Notes: generated from the sequence alone by a model not told the origin. DNA of 40,609 nucleotides from Bacteroidales bacterium (GCA_017548545.1 JAFYZW010000043.1:1-40609); one strand, 5' to 3'; shown: positions 1-8,218, counted from the first letter of the stretch. A program made the numbers and translations.

Positions 1-499
1 TAATGCAGTACAGTTTTTCCAATCCATCAGTCGTCTTCAGCAAGCCATTCAGCGTGTCGCATATCGTGTTCACATCCCAGTCGATGCATTGCACCGTCAT
101 CGCAAGCCATTCATATTCGACACCAGCGTGCGTGAACAAAATATCCCGATAGGCATAAGCCAGTTGGAAAAATTCCCGATTGTCATCCATCAGGCGAGCA
201 ATCACGTCATGGTATTCATCCGAATGCCTGCAATGATACCATGAGAACCCGTAATAGGTCGTCGAGAAATAGGGAAGGTCATGATTCCCCAATAGCAACA
301 CCACCTTCTCCATATTGTTTCGCTTCAACTCCAATATCTCGTTGAAGTTGTCAATCGCATCTTCGACCGATATGCCTTCGAAGTCATAGGGGTCGAAGTA
401 ATCACCCAAGAAGACGATCTTCTCGTACTTCTCAGGATGCCTACACGGTTCCTTCCAAAACGTCCTCCCGTGTATGTCCGGTAATACCAGTATGTCCAT
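1..499 (-). CDS. Metallophosphoesterase (calcineurin-like), 3' part beyond window
   Basis: Reverse-strand reading from the ATG at 499 is open to the window edge, giving 166 residues with no stop, so the C-terminus is missing. The N-terminus MDILVLPDIHGRTFW carries the DxH metal motif (Asp8, His10), followed by FLGDYFDPY (GDxxD-like, around 31-38), LLGNHDLPYF (GNHD) and FTHAGVEYEW (a later metal-binding His). These are the ordered signatures of the calcineurin-like phosphoesterase fold, which binds two metal ions. There is no signal peptide, so the protein is probably cytoplasmic. The substrate (protein phosphate, dinucleotide or other phosphoester) cannot be told from the sequence. A good Bacteroidales promoter lies 24 bases upstream of the ATG, which supports this start. 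Confidence 0.85.
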   Translation of the reverse strand, partial: MDILVLPDIHGRTFWKEPCRHPEKYEKIVFLGDYFDPYDFEGISVEDAIDNFNEILELKRNNMEKVVLLLGNHDLPYFSTTYYGFSWYHCRHSDEYHDVIARLMDDNREFFQLAYAYRDILFTHAGVEYEWLAMTVQCIDWDVNTICDTLNGLLKTTDGLEKLYCI

Positions 500-522
500 A
501 ATGATAAATGTTTATTCCTCTG

Positions 523-553
523 CAAAGATACGCATTTTTCCCAAATTAAGCAA
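523..553 (-). promoter_or_regulatory. Bacteroidales-type promoter for the metallophosphoesterase
   Basis: On the reverse strand, TTG (553-551) is followed by 20 bases and then TATCTTTG (530-523). This matches the -33/-7 consensus (TTTG / TAnnTTTG) of the Bacteroidetes primary sigma factor. It sits shortly upstream of the ATG at 499. Confidence 0.7.
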
Positions 554-805
554 GTCTTTTTACCTATAGTTTTCAAAAATCTATTACTAATCAACACTCT
601 TGTTAAACTTAATCCCAAAGCTCAGTATTTTATAACCATACATTTTCCAAGCATTTTGAAGATGGATGGGGTGATAAGATTATTTATAAGGAGGACGTTA
701 CACCCCCAGTCATGTAAGGTATATGATAATTTGCTCTATTCTTATACCAAAAATAATAACTATATCTCAAATTTGGCAATTCATGATAAGAAAAGTCGAA
801 AACCT
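554..805. other. Intergenic stretch without a recognisable gene
   Basis: This is AT-rich sequence between the metallophosphoesterase promoter and the 42-bp repeat array. I see no credible ORF, tRNA or terminator hairpin. Short antisense ORFs here lack start context or recognisable motifs. Confidence 0.5.
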
Positions 806-983
806 ATTTAGAATCGTGGCATGTCCCCGATGGTCGCTGGAGGATATGCCACGATTGTAATATGTCCGCTAACGTACGCTGAAGGATATGCTCTGATTGT
901 GGGATGTCCCCTAACGTACGTTGAAGTATATGGTTCTACAGAAAGATGTCCTCTAACGTTCGTTGGGGGACATGCGGCGATTT
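806..983. repeat. 42-bp tandem repeat with a palindromic core, about four copies
   Basis: Three clear 42-bp units lie at 848-889, 890-931 and 932-973. A diverged first copy (about 806-847) precedes them and the first bases of another follow. Each unit has an ATGTCC block and a near-palindromic core: CTAACGTACGTTGAAG in unit 2, where AACGTACGTT is a perfect palindrome. Because 42 is a multiple of three and the units contain no stops, both strands are open. The forward strand gives 71 codons with a 14-residue repeat of the type CPLTYxEGY, and the reverse strand gives 73 codons. I do not recognise a protein family and have not called a gene. The array lies next to the BspA-like remnant. Confidence 0.8.
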
Positions 984-1025
984 CATCGATTTTGATTTTT
1001 GAGAATAATGAAAACAAGTCGTCCG

Positions 1026-1379
1026 TCACGATGTGAATTCCTCTTCCTTCACTTCCATAAACTTGCTATATATTGGATGATTGGCATAGTCAGTGCGGGA
1101 ACCTGATGGTATATATAGGGTGAAGTTGGACAAATCAAGCCCTAAGAATGTATTTGAGAAATCAACGGGCTTTTTATGCTGGAGATGAATCTCAGTGAGG
1201 CTTGCACAATCTTCGAAAACCTATATCCCCATTCTTGATACTCTGCTGGGGATCACTACTGAGGTGAGACTTGCACAATTGCTGAATGCATCTTCTCCGA
1301 TCTCGGTCACACTGTCGGGAATAGTGATCAAGGTGAGACTGGTGCAGTTCGCGAAGGCCTCCGTCTCAATCATAGTAAC
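1026..1379 (-). pseudogene. Remnant of a BspA-type LRR_5 surface protein
   Basis: The reverse strand encodes the C-terminal end of a leucine-rich-repeat protein of the BspA/TpLRR (LRR_5) type. Repeats of about 23 residues read AFANCTSLTLITIPDSVTEI, then DAFSNCASLTSVVIPS, then VFEDCASLTEIHL. They are followed by a typical ending, NFTLYIPSGSRTDYANHP, and a TGA stop at 1026-1028. The frame is interrupted by TAG at 1221-1223, which probably arose from CAG within one repeat. The similarity stops abruptly at about 1379, with no signal peptide or start region. The gene is therefore 5'-truncated and broken. BspA-like proteins are secreted adhesins common in Bacteroidales. The truncation point abuts the promoter of the next gene. 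Confidence 0.85.
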
Positions 1380-1399
1380 TTATTTTTTTGTGAATAGAC

Positions 1400-1430
1400 T
1401 TGCATATTTAAGAATAAATGCATATCTTTG
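1400..1430 (+). promoter_or_regulatory. Bacteroidales-type promoter for the DUF3843-like gene
   Basis: TTG at 1400-1402, a 20-base spacer and TATCTTTG at 1423-1430. The ATG of the downstream gene is 33 bases further on, at 1463. Confidence 0.7.
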
Positions 1431-1462
1431 CCGCGTCGTTGTAATTCTTTACATTTTGTTCG

Positions 1463-3016
1463 ATGAAACTGCAGAAAATTGTAATCAACGAGATTAAGAA
1501 ATGTCATCCTTATCAGAACCCCAGTTCGACTGACCTGTACTACCAGCGACTGGCAAACCGGCTGCAAGACGGTTTCTCTTCGTTGTGCAAAATGGTTGAT
1601 GAGCCTTCCGTCGAAATGATGATGCACCGAGGAGCCATCATACTGACTAACTATATGGAGGATATTGTGGCCGACAGCGGCCAGTGGCACACGTTCTCCA
1701 ATCTGTGCCAGGAGCTTTATGGTCATCCCGTTCCTTTATTCCATGAAGATGAGGAATATTACCCCGACGAGCCGAGCCTGAATGCCATCCGCTATCTTTT
1801 GTGGAGTGTGGGAAACGAAATCCTCGGGGATGTCGTGATGACAAACGCTAAGCTCATTGAGCTGATGGCCACAGTTGCATACGACATTCTTTATGAGACA
1901 TTTGAGGAGGCTCCTATCAATGAAAAATTGGCTGACGATGTCGAATCGAAGTTAATTCTTGCCTCAGAGGATTTCGATCAGCTGCGCAGCGTTCTAAAGT
2001 GGCTATTCAACGACTGTTATCTGACTGCAGGAGAGCATAACGAGGAACTGATCGGTAAGCATGTCGATGATTTGCTTGATCTGGCTGAGCGTGGAAAAAT
2101 ACCGGATATGCATCCGAGTATGGCCTATTATTACGCCACCACTAAATGTATCTTCGATTACAAGATTGGACCACTGGCACTTTATCCCAAGGACTATCTT
2201 GCAGCCATGATGCATACGAAAGGCATGGATCGTCAAGCGGAGGATGTTGCCAAGATAGACAAGCTGGGCATGGGTATATATAAGTATGAACGGATTAAGC
2301 CTGCGTTCGGATTGTCGGGTGAGGCGCCCAAAACGGACCGGCTGAGACTGACGCGCACCAATGGCAAAGTAATAGAGATAGAGGCCTATGAATTGAATCT
2401 GTCGAAGGAGGAGCTAGAGCGTTTTGATGGCTTTTTTGCTTCGTCGTTTGTGTACTATCAGAGTGAGTGGCATCTTAACGGTTTTGTGACCCCATTCTCG
2501 GACATAGACAAGCATTGGAAGAAAATGTGTGAGGATGACCCGGAAAACCTGAAGCCCGGTACGGCAACCCTCACTGCCGAAATGATTCTTGAACGGACAA
2601 ACGGACTGCGAATCGCCTATTTCGCAGATCGGGAACAATTGAAGGATTTCCTGGAGAAGAAGATTCGCTTCCCACGTCACATGTTGAATTTCGTAGATGA
2701 GCGAATTGGCAGACGTCCGACCCTCTTTATTGATACCGAGGAGCCCAAGAACTGCTTGCAGATCTTCTATGGTTTCACTCCTTATATTGCCGACCCCAGC
2801 AATCCTTTCTACAACCCCAAAGAGGCTCGTGAAGAAGCCATCACTCTGCTTTGGGAAGCAGAGTCTGTAACCACTCATGCCGTCAATTATCTGCTGGATA
2901 ATAACTTCCTGCCTGATATCTACAACGACAGAATGTTCTCGAACTGCAGTACCCTCGCAGAGAAACGTCATGACATCGATTTCCTCATGCGCTTCTATCG
3001 CATGGAGAATTACTAA
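1463..3016 (+). CDS. DUF3843-like protein of unknown function
   Basis: The product has 517 residues with no signal peptide and no membrane segment, so it is presumably cytoplasmic. The N-terminal pattern HPYQNPSSTDLYYQRLANRL, then LTNYMEDIVADSG, then ELYGHPVPLFHEDEEYYPDE followed by IRYLLW, resembles the Bacteroidetes family I know as DUF3843. I make this assignment from memory of that motif order. The C-terminal third holds a second compact region ending FLMRFYRMENY. No catalytic motif is evident and the role is unknown. The gene has its own promoter at 1400-1430, stands alone, and ends before a bidirectional terminator shared with the convergent neighbour. Confidence 0.65.
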   Translation: MKLQKIVINEIKKCHPYQNPSSTDLYYQRLANRLQDGFSSLCKMVDEPSVEMMMHRGAIILTNYMEDIVADSGQWHTFSNLCQELYGHPVPLFHEDEEYYPDEPSLNAIRYLLWSVGNEILGDVVMTNAKLIELMATVAYDILYETFEEAPINEKLADDVESKLILASEDFDQLRSVLKWLFNDCYLTAGEHNEELIGKHVDDLLDLAERGKIPDMHPSMAYYYATTKCIFDYKIGPLALYPKDYLAAMMHTKGMDRQAEDVAKIDKLGMGIYKYERIKPAFGLSGEAPKTDRLRLTRTNGKVIEIEAYELNLSKEELERFDGFFASSFVYYQSEWHLNGFVTPFSDIDKHWKKMCEDDPENLKPGTATLTAEMILERTNGLRIAYFADREQLKDFLEKKIRFPRHMLNFVDERIGRRPTLFIDTEEPKNCLQIFYGFTPYIADPSNPFYNPKEAREEAITLLWEAESVTTHAVNYLLDNNFLPDIYNDRMFSNCSTLAEKRHDIDFLMRFYRMENY

Positions 3017-3041
3017 CTGTTTATTGATGAGAAAGACAAAA

Positions 3042-3086
3042 TATGGGCGTGCCCTCAGTCTTGTGGAGACTGGAGGCACGCCCATA
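3042..3086. terminator. Bidirectional terminator hairpin between convergent genes
   Basis: A 12-bp perfect stem, TATGGGCGTGCC (3042-3053) with GGCACGCCCATA (3075-3086), extends inward through CAGTCT/AGACTG. It lies between the stop of the DUF3843-like gene (3016) and the stop of the opposite-strand secreted protein (3106). There is no clear U-run on either side. Confidence 0.75.
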
Positions 3087-3105
3087 GTTATGGGGGGATG
3101 ATGGG

Positions 3106-4740
3106 TTACTTCACGTACATCTTGTAGGTCTTCTGTGTGCCATCGGAGAGGGTGACACGGACGAGGTTGAGGCCTGGCTGCTGGAAGTTCTGACGCTGGC
3201 TGGCGACGTTGAAGTACTCCATGCCGGTTACTTTGGCCTCGCCTGCATTGGTGATGGCGTTGGGCTGCTCAACTTCCACAGTGGTCACATTGCCCTCGGG
3301 ATCGATATAAACGATGTTGGAGTAGTAGGGCTGATCCTCGAAGAAATAGATGAACTGCACACCCACCTTCTCGAAGAGTGGATCGTAGATGTAGGCATAA
3401 TGGCTGGTGGGCGAACCGTAGATCTCGTAATTGTTGCCTTCGCTGTTCAAGAGGGTGAGGTCCCATGGAACGAGGGTAATTTCCTCAGACAGGGTAGGAT
3501 AAGTCTCCTTGTCGAAGGTCAGGATCTCTTCGTCGAGGTAGATGTAGTAGTAGCGGTTCGCGGGATCGAGGTAATTGCCATCGGTGCCAAAGTGCGAATT
3601 GCTGAACATGAGAGCATACTTTTGTTGCGACTCCCAGAAATCGTAGAACTTCAGGTCGAACGGATCCTCGGGTATCGATGCCTTGGGGCCATCATAGGGC
3701 TTGATTGTAAAGTCGAAGTTGTAGAGGTAGATCTTGCCAGAGACGGTCTGCTCAACGATCATGAAGTGGTCGTCGGTTTCCGACTCGCGAGGCTGCGTGT
3801 AGATACCGGTTTCGGGATCGTAGGCGAGCGTGATTTCATCGACGAACTCGTAGCTGCTGAAATCAGCCCTTGCCTGCAGGAAGGCAAGCTCGAGCATGTA
3901 GCCGCTGGCATCGCCGAGGTACTGGCCTTTCTTGATGGTGACGGTATTGCCGTCGCGAGTACCCTTCACCCAGGTGCCTGCCTGGGGAACGAGGCCGAGG
4001 AAATAGACATCGTCACCGTCGGTGGCCACCTTGCCTAACTCGACTGTCTTCTTATTATATGCATCGGTGTATTCGTAAATTCCTTCGGTGACAACGGCTG
4101 TCTCGGGCACGGTGACGAGCTCATATACGGCGGTCTGTGGTGCCAGTTCGACATTGGTGCCGTAGGAGATGAGACCGGCATAAGCTCCGCTGATATAGGC
4201 ACCCAACCAGACGTAAACATTAGGATCCTGCTGGGTGATTGAGCCATCGGCATTGAGCACGAATACGACATCGCCCATCACGCCTTCGGTGAGGTCATAG
4301 CTGCCTGCATAGAGGGTATAGAACATCGATTCGTCGCCATAGACATCGTAGTCGATGATGGGCTGCAGCTTGATGATGATGGTGCTGTCGGCCTGGATGT
4401 CACCCTTGGTCCATGCACCCATTTCGTCGGTGAGGAAGCCGGGGAAGAGGTTGCTGATATACACCGACTTGCCATCTTCGCTGAACGATACCTTTATGGG
4501 GATGTCGGGATAGGTAGTGGCGCCCTGGGTGTATTGAATTGTGTAGTCGAGCGGAGTGCCCTCGGGTGTTACATACGTCTTGTGTGCACGACGTGGGCCA
4601 GAGACAGCGGATGCTGGTGAATTGATGGTCTGGATGTCCTTCAGGGGAGTGGTCTGCGCTGAGGCTAGGAAGTCGATAGGCGCTGCCTGAAGGGCTGCTG
4701 CACTGAGCAGTAGCGAGAAGAAGAGGGATAGCTTTTTCAT
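3106..4740 (-). CDS. Secreted protein of unknown function with a putative C-terminal sorting domain
   Basis: The product has 544 residues. MKKLSLFFSLLLSAAALQAA is a standard Sec signal peptide. The mature part is rich in Tyr, Asp and Thr and looks beta-rich. It has a Pro/Ala-rich, basic stretch (GPRRAHKTYVTPEGTPLDYT) near the N-terminus. The last roughly 50 residues, including VTGMEYFNVASQRQ and ending LSDGTQKTYKMYVK, have the layout of a C-terminal beta-sandwich of the kind used for type IX secretion. If so, the protein would be exported and perhaps surface-anchored. I do not recognise an enzymatic domain. The gene has its own promoter 43 bases upstream of the ATG and is divergent from the carboxylesterase gene. 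Confidence 0.8.
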   Translation of the reverse strand: MKKLSLFFSLLLSAAALQAAPIDFLASAQTTPLKDIQTINSPASAVSGPRRAHKTYVTPEGTPLDYTIQYTQGATTYPDIPIKVSFSEDGKSVYISNLFPGFLTDEMGAWTKGDIQADSTIIIKLQPIIDYDVYGDESMFYTLYAGSYDLTEGVMGDVVFVLNADGSITQQDPNVYVWLGAYISGAYAGLISYGTNVELAPQTAVYELVTVPETAVVTEGIYEYTDAYNKKTVELGKVATDGDDVYFLGLVPQAGTWVKGTRDGNTVTIKKGQYLGDASGYMLELAFLQARADFSSYEFVDEITLAYDPETGIYTQPRESETDDHFMIVEQTVSGKIYLYNFDFTIKPYDGPKASIPEDPFDLKFYDFWESQQKYALMFSNSHFGTDGNYLDPANRYYYIYLDEEILTFDKETYPTLSEEITLVPWDLTLLNSEGNNYEIYGSPTSHYAYIYDPLFEKVGVQFIYFFEDQPYYSNIVYIDPEGNVTTVEVEQPNAITNAGEAKVTGMEYFNVASQRQNFQQPGLNLVRVTLSDGTQKTYKMYVK

Positions 4741-4782
4741 AAAGGTGGATTGGTATAAAGATGAATAATAAATTTATCGCGG

Positions 4783-4814
4783 CAAAGATAATGATTGTTT
4801 TGGATATTTCCAAA
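4783..4814 (-). promoter_or_regulatory. Bacteroidales-type promoter for the secreted 544-residue protein
   Basis: On the reverse strand, TTTG (4814-4811) is followed by 20 bases and TATCTTTG (4790-4783). The gene starts at 4740. This promoter and the one at 4982-5013 face away from each other across the 299-base intergenic region 4741-5039. Confidence 0.75.
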
Positions 4815-4981
4815 TTTTGTTTTGATTTTTTAAATAAAAAGATGGATTTACACCCTTCGGGCTATCATCATTGCAAATCGAAAATCATTTTGGAAAATGC
4901 TAAAAAATAATTGTGGGAGCCCTTTGATTCTGGGACTTTATCATAAATTGGGGGGAGAATTGGAGTTTTTTGGCGTTAGGA

Positions 4982-5013
4982 TTTGGAGGAGAAAGGGTTT
5001 TTGATTATCTTTG
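4982..5013 (+). promoter_or_regulatory. Bacteroidales-type promoter for the carboxylesterase
   Basis: TTTG at 4982-4985, a 20-base spacer and TATCTTTG at 5006-5013. The promoter lies inside the longest possible reading frame of the esterase. This rules out the upstream start at 4983 and fixes the start at 5040. Confidence 0.75.
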
Positions 5014-5039
5014 CCGCGTCTTGGAAAAAATCTATCATT

Positions 5040-6587
5040 ATGAAAAAACAATTGCTATTCTGCATGGTTGGACTGGCTGCGATGGTCAGCAATGCTCAAC
5101 CAGCGATGCCCGGTCGGGTAAATGTGACCGGAGGTGTGATTCAAGGTGTAGTCGAGGACGACATGATGATCTTCAAAGGTATTCCGTTTGCAGCTCCTCC
5201 AGTAGGCGAATTGCGTTGGAAGGCTCCGCAGCCCGTTATCCCCTGGGAGGGAGTGCGTAATGCCGACAAGTTTGGGCCGAGTCCGGTGTCGAGTATGGGG
5301 TTCCCACAGGATGCGAGCGAGGATTGCCTCTATTTGAACGTCTGGACTCCTGCGAAGTCGTCGGATGAGGCGCTGCCCGTAATGGTGTGGATCTACGGTG
5401 GTGGTTTCGCAATGGGCACGTCGTCGTTCTACGATGGTGCAGCGATTGCGCGTGAGGGCGTGGTGCTGGTGACCATCAACTACCGTGTGGGCCGACTGGG
5501 ATACTTTGCCCATCCCGCCTTAAGTGCCGAGAATCCCGAACATGTGTCGGGCAACTATGGCATCCTCGACCAGATTGCTGCGCTGAAGTGGGTGCAGGAC
5601 AACATCGCTGCTTTCGGTGGCGACCCTGCGAAGGTGACCATCTTCGGCGAATCGGCGGGTGGCATCTCGGTGAGCATGTTGTGCGCTTCGCCTTTGGCCA
5701 AAGGACTTTTCCGAGGTGCCATCTCGCAGAGCGGCAGTTCGTTCGGCCCAATTCGCGCGAAGTCATATCCAGGCGAGAACATGAAGTCGCTGGCGATGTT
5801 TGAGAAGGAGGGCGAGGAATATGGCAAGTCGATAAACGCAACCACGGCTGAGGCCCTCCGTGCGCTGGATGCGGTAGAAGTGAGCCGTCAGACCGTGGTG
5901 ACAGGTGGTGCCTGGCCGATTGTGGACGGGTATGTGATTCCCGACGACCAGTACAAGATGTATGAGGCAGGTAATTACAACGATGTGGCCCTGCTCATCG
6001 GCTACAATGCTGACGAGGGCGACAGCTTTGGGTTCACCGAAGATCCCAAACAGCACGTTGCCGCTGTGCGCGAGCGCTATGAGCTCTATGCGGATTCGCT
6101 GCTTGACGTCTATCCACTGGAGAACGGCAAAGTAGGCAAGACAACACGCGACCTGTTACGTGACTCGGCCTTCGGCTGGGGCACATGGACCTGGGGACGA
6201 CTGCAGAACCAGACGGGCAAGCAGCCTGTCTATATGTACTATTTCAACCAGGACCCCATGTATCCCGAAGGAGACCGCCGATATGGTCACCTATCGCCTC
6301 ACGGTCAGGATGTCGATTTCGTGTTCCAAAGCGTGCGTCCCAGCAACAATCCCACCGATCAGGCTTTGGCCAAGTACATGTTGAAGTATTGGACAAACTT
6401 TGCCAAATACTGCGACCCGAATGGCGAGCAACGTGATCCGGAACTGCCTGTCTGGCCATTGTTCAAGAACGAGGATTCGCGTGTGATGGAGCTCAGGGGC
6501 GATGGACCACGTGCTGCCAAGGTGGATATGGAAGATGCGATGTGGGTACTCGACAGGTATTTCGCCTGGAGACGATCGCAGGAATAA
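5040..6587 (+). CDS. Secreted type-B carboxylesterase (para-nitrobenzyl/feruloyl-esterase-like)
   Basis: The product has 515 residues from the ATG at 5040. This start gives a clean signal peptide (MKKQLLFCMVGLAAMVSNAQ) and lies downstream of the promoter. It has the carboxylesterase type-B (PF00135) alpha/beta-hydrolase plan: FKGIPFAAPPVGELRW near the N-terminus, EDCLYLNVW (94-102), the oxyanion-hole loop YGGGFAMG (119-126), and GESAGG with nucleophile Ser205. NADEG supplies Glu326 and SPHGQDVDFVF supplies His421. It hydrolyses esters in the periplasm or outside the cell. Next to two GH43 enzymes, a role in removing acetyl or phenolic esters from plant polysaccharide is plausible, but the sequence does not prove it. 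Its stop is 6 bases from the stop of the convergent GH43 gene. Confidence 0.9.
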   Translation: MKKQLLFCMVGLAAMVSNAQPAMPGRVNVTGGVIQGVVEDDMMIFKGIPFAAPPVGELRWKAPQPVIPWEGVRNADKFGPSPVSSMGFPQDASEDCLYLNVWTPAKSSDEALPVMVWIYGGGFAMGTSSFYDGAAIAREGVVLVTINYRVGRLGYFAHPALSAENPEHVSGNYGILDQIAALKWVQDNIAAFGGDPAKVTIFGESAGGISVSMLCASPLAKGLFRGAISQSGSSFGPIRAKSYPGENMKSLAMFEKEGEEYGKSINATTAEALRALDAVEVSRQTVVTGGAWPIVDGYVIPDDQYKMYEAGNYNDVALLIGYNADEGDSFGFTEDPKQHVAAVRERYELYADSLLDVYPLENGKVGKTTRDLLRDSAFGWGTWTWGRLQNQTGKQPVYMYYFNQDPMYPEGDRRYGHLSPHGQDVDFVFQSVRPSNNPTDQALAKYMLKYWTNFAKYCDPNGEQRDPELPVWPLFKNEDSRVMELRGDGPRAAKVDMEDAMWVLDRYFAWRRSQE

Positions 6588-6593
6588 CGCGCC

Positions 6594-8042
6594 TTATTGG
6601 TCGCGGAAATTCCACTTGGAATTGTCGGAATTGAAATCGTAGGGAGCGAGGGTCGGAGTGCTGTCGCCTGAAGAGTAGAGGCAATAGCGCTGGTTCAGGC
6701 CTTCGAGCCCTGGGATGCCGTATGGAAGGATGCGGTAGGTGCCGTCGATGAGCTGTTCGATGCGCCAAAGCTGGCACTGCTCGCCCGTAAATTCGCGTGT
6801 GGTAAGTTCAAGGTCGAAGGTCGCTGTGAGTGCACGGTTGGTACCTTCGATCTTGATTTCGTATAATGGACCGCAGAGCGTGCCACCCACTTCGGGTACG
6901 GGCTTGATGGACCAGCGCTGATGGGGACGGAACATGTAGTCGCCGCAACGTACGGGAATGTCGCCTTCGGGCCAAGTGTCGATGACTTCTTCGAGCTTCT
7001 GCACGGGAAGGGCCTCGACGGGCTTCGAGAGATCCATGTTCCAGAAGAGTTCGCGCTGCTGTTGCATACGTACGAAATCGACAACGAGCTCGAGGGAATA
7101 GCCACGACGCTCGGACTCGATCTCGAAAGTGCCACCTTTGAAGAGTTCGCCGGCAACAGGCCAGTCGTTCTTCCAAAGCAGAGGACGGATGCCGAGCACG
7201 GAGCGTCCGCTCCAGTCGAAGTCGGCCTCATAGTGGCACGACATGATCTCGACGCCTTCGTCGATGACGGTGCGGCCGAAGTGACCGGGACCGGTCTTGC
7301 GGTCACCGGCATTGACGACCATCTTGCCGCCACCGTGGAACATGTCGCGTCCCACATTGTCGACATAGGGACCGGTGACGCTACGCGAGCGACCCACTAC
7401 GATGTTGTAGGTGGAGTTGACACCGTCGCAGCAGGTGCCATGGGTGCCGAGCAGATAGTACCAGCCGTTGCGATAGAGGAGGTCGGTGGCTTCGCAGTCG
7501 ATGGCGATGTCGAGCTCCTTGTTGCCCTTGACGCGTGCACCCGTGGTGGGATCGAGTTCAATGAGGCGGATGGTGCCGAAGTAGGTGCCGTAGCTGGCCC
7601 ATAGGCGACCGGTGGTGGGGTCGAGGAGGAGACCCGGGTCGATGGCATCCTGGTCCTCCATGCCGTCGGAGGCACATACCTCGATGGGGTCGGTATATTT
7701 GAAGTCGGGTGACTCGGGGTCGAGCGTCGCGTTCCACATAGTGAGGATGCGTCCGTTATGGCCGCCACCGAGGCCACCGCCTGTAGCACCATAGATGACA
7801 AGGTAACGGTCGTCGATCTTGAGCACATCGGGTGCAGCACCTCCACCGGGGCGTACGCCACCGCTGTGCCATGACCAACCGTTTTCGGAGATGAGACCGC
7901 CGCCACCCGTGCCGAAGGTGTAGTATTTGCCGTCACATTCGGCGATGGTCGAGGGGTCGTGGATATAGGGTGCTCCTATCTGGGCTTTGGCGATGGGAGC
8001 GCAAAGGCACAAGGAGGCAATGAGTGGGAATAGGGGTTTCAT
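6594..8042 (-). CDS. GH43 glycosidase (endo-arabinanase-like) with C-terminal ricin-type lectin-like domain
   Basis: The product has 482 residues. The signal peptide is MKPLFPLIASLCLCAPIAKA. The five-bladed beta-propeller of GH43 is indicated by HDPS with base Asp29, AIDPG with Asp135, and IDCEATDLLY with acid Glu184. HGTCCDGVNSTYNIVVGRS (201 on) is characteristic of alpha-1,5-L-arabinanase-type members. The C-terminal part (about 385-482), with YEIKIEGTNRALTA and a CQLWRIEQLIDGTYRI segment, looks like a beta-trefoil ricin-B-like carbohydrate-binding domain. It probably cleaves arabinan or a related L-arabinose polymer outside the cytoplasm. The exact specificity is inferred. It follows another GH43 gene on the same strand across a repeat-rich 176-base gap. 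Confidence 0.88.
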   Translation of the reverse strand: MKPLFPLIASLCLCAPIAKAQIGAPYIHDPSTIAECDGKYYTFGTGGGGLISENGWSWHSGGVRPGGGAAPDVLKIDDRYLVIYGATGGGLGGGHNGRILTMWNATLDPESPDFKYTDPIEVCASDGMEDQDAIDPGLLLDPTTGRLWASYGTYFGTIRLIELDPTTGARVKGNKELDIAIDCEATDLLYRNGWYYLLGTHGTCCDGVNSTYNIVVGRSRSVTGPYVDNVGRDMFHGGGKMVVNAGDRKTGPGHFGRTVIDEGVEIMSCHYEADFDWSGRSVLGIRPLLWKNDWPVAGELFKGGTFEIESERRGYSLELVVDFVRMQQQRELFWNMDLSKPVEALPVQKLEEVIDTWPEGDIPVRCGDYMFRPHQRWSIKPVPEVGGTLCGPLYEIKIEGTNRALTATFDLELTTREFTGEQCQLWRIEQLIDGTYRILPYGIPGLEGLNQRYCLYSSGDSTPTLAPYDFNSDNSKWNFRDQ

Positions 8043-8046
8043 ATTT

Positions 8047-8115
8047 GGGGTTATGAGGGGTTAAGAAGGGTTCGAGGGGTTTGAGGGGTTTGAAGGGTTC
8101 GAAGGGTTTGAGGAG
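8047..8115. repeat. 9-bp tandem repeats directly upstream of a GH43 start
   Basis: Degenerate units of the form RGGGTTYGA (for example GGGGTTTGA, AGGGTTCGA) run in tandem, about seven copies on the forward strand. They lie in the 5' leader of the reverse-strand gene starting at 8042. The same unit recurs at 14782-14807 in front of sufD. Confidence 0.8.
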
Positions 8116-8116
8116 A

Positions 8117-8198
8117 CCCCCTCGGTCCCCCTGCTTAGGGGGAGGACTTGCTTGTCGGGGCTTGGTTCTTCCCCCTAGGCAGGGGGATTAGAGGGGGG
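8117..8198. repeat. Two G/C-run repeat copies in inverted orientation
   Basis: Copy A (8117-8146) starts CCCCCTCGGTCCCCCTGC and ends TAGGGGGAGGA. Copy B (8169-8198) is its inverse, running from TTCCCCCTAGGCAGGGGG to GAGGGGGG. Each copy itself contains CCCCC...GGGGG hairpin arms. A third copy lies at 13285-13315. The pair sits between two GH43 genes and could also fold into a strong hairpin in the transcript. Confidence 0.85.
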
Positions 8199-8218
8199 CT
8201 GGGGTTTGAGGGAGATTG

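Noticed and set aside
848..973. CRISPR-like array
   Set aside because: Units are contiguous with no unique spacers and no cas genes are present.
821..1036. Small repeat-peptide genes on either strand of the 42-bp array
   Set aside because: The open frames follow from unit length and lack of stops. No promoter, ribosome-binding site or family was seen, so I kept the array as a repeat only.
1195..1497. A 100-codon forward frame
   Set aside because: It is antisense to the BspA-like remnant and overlaps the promoter and start of the DUF3843-like gene.
4983..5039. A 19-residue N-terminal extension of the carboxylesterase
   Set aside because: The promoter -7 element (5006-5013) lies inside it, and the ATG at 5040 gives a proper signal peptide.
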